Assembly (NCBI GenBank): GCA_021107685.1 | Contig: JAIOSH010000548.1 | Span: 1-7,995, forward strand | Direction of reading: 5' to 3' | Length of the DNA: 7,995 nucleotides | Source: Bacteroidales bacterium | GTDB taxonomy: Bacteria; Bacteroidota; Bacteroidia; Bacteroidales; SMBSF39 | Shown here: positions 5,090-7,995 of the stretch, in pieces | Layout: each line of letters begins with the position of its first letter | Numbering within the stretch: the first letter of the stretch is position 1 | Made by a program: the position numbers and the translations under genes | Notes under the pieces: generated by a model | Told to the model about the DNA's origin: nothing | The model's input: the letters and a program-made list of their open reading frames with translations, nothing else | The model's database searches: none

Positions 5090-7690
5090 ATGTATAAAAA
5101 AATATTATTAATTCTTTTTATAATTATTTCTTTTAATATTTATGCACAACAGCCGAATATTGATGTTAACAGCCGATTTGTGTCTTTCGGTTTTGATGAT
5201 GGTCGCACTTCTGACTTCGAATGGGTGGCACCGATGTTTACGCAATATAATTCGCATGCATCCTTTAATATTATTAATTACGCAGCTTATGCAGCACCGT
5301 CTTATGTTGAAAAAGTTGACAGTTTAATAGCACAGGGACACGAAATAGGTGATCATACTATTTGGCATAGAACTTTTATGTATGTTCACCCGTTTTTTAA
5401 TGGTCAGCCCGAAGAAGGATATATTGGTGGAATTGAAAATAAAGGGTTTCCCACAAATGCCGATATGAAAGATGATCAGGGTGATGGTAAAAATATTTTT
5501 GGAGTGCTGTTAGATCAAAAAATTAAAGATTCTCATATTTGGTATTATACGCAAATTGGTTTGTCAAATCCTGATAGTGTAACATGGGGGACATTAACGG
5601 ATAATGATTGCCAGGCAATACGCAATTATTTGTCTGTATGGAATTATTCTTCTGTTACAGGATTATTGGATTATCTTGATGAATTATCCGCTCAATATTG
5701 TGGAACAATAGGATATTCTAAAGATTCATTATCATGGAATGGGGAAAAATTTACAAAAGGAATTTTTACCGGATGTAAAACAACCTGTAATCACGAAATA
5801 TGGGACCGTTTGGTCGAAATACAACATCATTGGTACACTGACACTTATAATCTTAATGACCCTCCGACAAATTGGTCTTTCCCCGGTGGTCCTCATTCGC
5901 CTGATCTGTTTTATTTAAAAGACGGAAGGAAATATTATGACAGGGATTATACAATTATTGCCAATCATTTTGGCAAATGCCAAAGCAGCAAAACCCTGAA
6001 ATTCAGATCGTGGGCAGGAATTTTACAGGATTATGAATATAAAACCGTATCAGATGCTCATTTTGAAGGAAGATGGGATGGATGTGAAAAACGAAATATT
6101 ATTTTACAAATGCCCTTTAATGCTAATTTATGTAAAGATAATAATGTTTGCAGATTAAATTATCACGATAAACTTTCATTTGCACCTGTTAACACTTACA
6201 GCCCTGATGAAGAGCCATTGCTTAGTTCAACAAATTGGCTGAAAACAATTTACGAAGTAGATACGAAATTCAAATTGATGATTAATAAATTGATCAGAAA
6301 ATCTAATAATGGGATGATCCCATTTGGTTTAAACGACAGTCAGGATACTTTTACGTGGAGATTGTTTTTTGACTTGTTTCTGCAATTTTGCCAGGAAGCA
6401 GGAATTGAAGCTATATCAATGAAAGAGGCTTATGAAATTGCATATAATAATCCTGTTGTAATAGGGAATTTATTTCGTAATCCCAATATGAGAAGAAGTG
6501 TTTTTGAGGTTACAGGAGCAAATAATTCACCTTCTTATCCTGATGGCTGGACAGCCGGCATAGTAGATACAACAAACAGTTTAACAGATTCAACTAATAA
6601 TATTTTGGTACTGGACGGTATAAGTTCTACTGAGTTTTTTCTTTATGGTGTTCCTCCCGGAATATTGAATTTTAGCTTTGCTTCAAAAAAAGGATCAGGA
6701 ACTTCGAAAATTATAATTAAAAAAATACGAAATATTGACCTGTATTATAATGCAGCTAATAATCCATTAATTGATGAGATAAATATTAATTCTGATAACT
6801 GGCAATTTTATAATACATCATTTTATCTGGAAGATGCCCCCCGATTATCTGTTCCTACTGAACTTTCGCCTTCGTGTGATGGTTTTGATAATAAGATTGT
6901 AGGTGTTTATTTTAAAATTGAAGGTCAAGGTACACATTTTGCAATGCCTGATTTAACCCGAACAAGTATTCCTGTAATAATTGTAGATTTAAAAGTATTT
7001 TTAGAAGGACCCTTTAACGGGACAGATATGAATACATTTTTAAATCCGTCTGATATACCGTTGTCCCAGCCTTATAATAACTCACCGTGGAATTATTCAG
7101 GTGTTGAAAATGTTACACAGATACCAAATAATGATATTGTCGATTGGGTATTGATTGAGTTAAGAGAAACACAGTTTCCTGCTGACTCGGCTAATTCATC
7201 TACAATAGTAGCACGCCAGGCAGCGTTTTTATTGAAAGATGGAGCAATAAAAGGAATGGATGGTATTAGCCCGCTTCAGTTTAATTTGCTTATTTCAGAA
7301 AATTTATATGCAGTAGTTTGGCATAGAAATCATCTCGGAGTTATTTCAGCTAATGCTATATCTTTAATTGATAGTGTCTATCATTATGATTTTTCTACTG
7401 GATATGGACAGGTTCTTGGCGGAACTAACGGATATAAGGAAATAGGCAATGGTGTTTGGGGAATGATAGGTGGTGATGGGAATGCAAACGGACAAACAGA
7501 AAATTCCGATAAAAATGATGTTTGGGAACCTCTATCCGGACAAACAGGATATCTATCCGGGGACTTTAATATGAACAGACAAGTAGCTAATCCCGATAAA
7601 AATGACATCTGGGCTCCTAATTCAGGAAAAGGCACACAGATTCCTGATAATGTTTTATTTAAAGGATATTTATGTCAAGTGCCCGAGTAA
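5090..7690 (+). CDS. Secreted multidomain NodB-type polysaccharide deacetylase with Bacteroidetes dockerin-like C-terminus
   Basis: The 866-residue protein starts with a Sec signal peptide (Lys3-Lys4, hydrophobic core 5-18, likely cleavage after IYA-Q). A NodB-like domain follows: FDDG (35-38) is motif 1 with Asp36/Asp37, and HEIGDHTIWH (84-93) gives the metal-binding His89 and His93. FPGGPH (264-269) may stand for motif 3, but the usual Arg is not evident, and the domain is long, seeming to end near ISMKEAYEI (442-450), with eight Cys at 174-354 that suggest disulfides. Residues about 459-620 (NLFRNPNM...PDGWT...) resemble a carbohydrate-binding jelly roll. From about 630 to 866 is a module I recognise from secreted Bacteroidetes proteins (FLEGPFNG, WVLIELR, WHRNHLG), ending in two EF-hand-like loops: DGNANGQTENSD (796-807) and DFNMNRQVANPD (825-836). 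It likely removes acyl groups from an extracellular glycan; substrate unknown. I see no type IX sorting domain. Confidence 0.88.
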   Translation: MYKKILLILFIIISFNIYAQQPNIDVNSRFVSFGFDDGRTSDFEWVAPMFTQYNSHASFNIINYAAYAAPSYVEKVDSLIAQGHEIGDHTIWHRTFMYVHPFFNGQPEEGYIGGIENKGFPTNADMKDDQGDGKNIFGVLLDQKIKDSHIWYYTQIGLSNPDSVTWGTLTDNDCQAIRNYLSVWNYSSVTGLLDYLDELSAQYCGTIGYSKDSLSWNGEKFTKGIFTGCKTTCNHEIWDRLVEIQHHWYTDTYNLNDPPTNWSFPGGPHSPDLFYLKDGRKYYDRDYTIIANHFGKCQSSKTLKFRSWAGILQDYEYKTVSDAHFEGRWDGCEKRNIILQMPFNANLCKDNNVCRLNYHDKLSFAPVNTYSPDEEPLLSSTNWLKTIYEVDTKFKLMINKLIRKSNNGMIPFGLNDSQDTFTWRLFFDLFLQFCQEAGIEAISMKEAYEIAYNNPVVIGNLFRNPNMRRSVFEVTGANNSPSYPDGWTAGIVDTTNSLTDSTNNILVLDGISSTEFFLYGVPPGILNFSFASKKGSGTSKIIIKKIRNIDLYYNAANNPLIDEININSDNWQFYNTSFYLEDAPRLSVPTELSPSCDGFDNKIVGVYFKIEGQGTHFAMPDLTRTSIPVIIVDLKVFLEGPFNGTDMNTFLNPSDIPLSQPYNNSPWNYSGVENVTQIPNNDIVDWVLIELRETQFPADSANSSTIVARQAAFLLKDGAIKGMDGISPLQFNLLISENLYAVVWHRNHLGVISANAISLIDSVYHYDFSTGYGQVLGGTNGYKEIGNGVWGMIGGDGNANGQTENSDKNDVWEPLSGQTGYLSGDFNMNRQVANPDKNDIWAPNSGKGTQIPDNVLFKGYLCQVPE
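7480..7613 (+). other. Paired dockerin-like calcium loops within the deacetylase
   Basis: Two related units at about residues 794-841 each have the pattern GD-x-N-x-N-x-Q-x4-DKND-(V/I)W, joined by a short linker with SGQTGYLSG. The Asp/Asn positions 1, 3, 5 and 12 fit a calcium-binding loop as in dockerins. The second copy has Arg (830) where the first has Gly (801). In cellulosome bacteria such pairs bind cohesins; here they more likely stabilise the C-terminus or mediate surface attachment. No cohesin is seen in the window. Confidence 0.6.
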
Positions 7691-7838
7691 TAAAACTATG
7701 AAAAAATAAGCATTTAGCAATTTTATTTATTAATTTTTCATCAATCTTCATATAAAGTATCGGATTATAATAAGACAAAATTAAAAATTATTTTTGATGT
7801 TCTAAAAAAAAATTTCTGTTTCCCGACTTTATGGACGG

Positions 7839-7852
7839 ACGCTAAATAGCGT
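7839..7852. repeat. Short inverted repeat
   Basis: ACGCTA-AA-TAGCGT is a perfect 6-bp stem with a 2-base centre at the left side of the GC-richer block. It could be part of a terminator between convergent genes or the edge of a repeat element; no adjacent T-run supports the first. Confidence 0.4.
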
Positions 7853-7914
7853 TGGTTTCGCTGTTAACATAATCCAGCCCCAATATGCAAATTTGCTGCT
7901 GCCGGGTTCCACCT

Positions 7915-7931
7915 CCTGGATCTTCTCCAGG
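7915..7931. repeat. Short hairpin
   Basis: CCTGGA-TCTTC-TCCAGG forms a perfect 6-bp stem with a 5-base loop within the GC-richer end block. It is stable compared with the AT-rich surroundings. Its function is unknown. Confidence 0.4.
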
Positions 7932-7995
7932 CTTTCGGTTGGGAGCAAAAAGGAGAATCCGCCTGATATTTTCACTTCTTTAAATATTTTAATTC

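Larger units (their letters stand above)
7829..7993 (-). other. Possible C-terminal end of a minus-strand gene, or repeat-derived frame
   Basis: On the minus strand a frame is open from the window edge for 54 codons and stops with TAA at 7829-7831. The peptide includes GGFSFLLPTESLEKIQEVEPGS and ends TLFSVRP; I do not recognise it. Codons here are richer in G and C than in the neighbouring genes. A plus-strand frame of similar length is open over the same bases, and the hairpin at 7839-7852 lies inside, so this may be a non-coding repeat instead of a true gene end. Confidence 0.25.
7691..7995. other. Non-coding tail with a compositional shift
   Basis: After the deacetylase stop, about 130 bp is very AT-rich with no clear gene or strong terminator. 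From about 7820 the sequence becomes noticeably richer in G and C than nearly everything else in the window and contains two hairpins (7839-7852 and 7915-7931). This change suggests the edge of another gene or of a dispersed or mobile element. The window ends before its boundary can be seen. Confidence 0.5.

Noticed and set aside
7384..7635. Minus-strand 83-codon frame opposite the deacetylase C-terminus
   Set aside because: It lies antisense to the clearly coding dockerin-like repeats, and its apparent repeats are the reverse of those.
7691..7800. Terminator after the deacetylase gene
   Set aside because: Only weak A/T-only stem possibilities are visible; none has a GC-containing stem followed by a T-run.

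Overview
This window is a strongly AT-rich bacterial segment, most likely from the Bacteroidetes/Bacteroidota and probably an uncultured Bacteroidales-like lineage. Three things point there. The start codons have A/T-rich leaders with no Shine-Dalgarno sequence. There is a good TTTG-N20-TAnnTTTG promoter of the Bacteroides primary-sigma type upstream of the acylphosphatase-like gene. The last large protein carries a C-terminal module that I recognise from many secreted Bacteroidetes proteins, with paired dockerin-like calcium loops.

Left part (minus strand, 48-2382): two DNA-damage genes. The downstream one is a complete SRAP-family protein (YedK/HMCES type), which covalently protects abasic sites in single-stranded DNA. 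The upstream one is a solitary umuC-type Y-family translesion polymerase with no umuD beside it. umuC is split by a +1 frame disruption exactly at a run of ten A residues (1909-1918). Both halves are otherwise intact and would join into a normal UmuC of about 446 residues if one A were lost. The 330-bp gap between the two genes (711-1040) holds short inverted repeats and two arrays of 7-bp tandem repeats. One array runs into the umuC stop codon.

Middle (2383-2606): a divergent intergenic region with a candidate promoter and two back-to-back inverted repeats in front of the plus-strand genes.

Right part (plus strand, 2607-7690): an acylphosphatase-like protein that keeps the catalytic Arg but has Tyr where the catalytic Asn should be; an M17 leucyl aminopeptidase with all metal and catalytic residues; a cation-dependent class I SAM O-methyltransferase; and a large secreted NodB-type polysaccharide deacetylase with a carbohydrate-binding-like region and the Bacteroidetes C-terminal module. 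Gaps of 76, 25 and 9 bp suggest one transcription unit, although the functions do not form an obvious pathway.

The last 305 bp (7691-7995) has no convincing complete gene. Its final ~170 bp look compositionally different (more G+C), contain hairpins, and carry a short reading frame on the minus strand that enters from beyond the window. It may be a gene end or a dispersed repeat. I did not find a clearly new multi-gene system here. The points most worth checking are the umuC homopolymer break, the altered acylphosphatase and the heptamer repeats.
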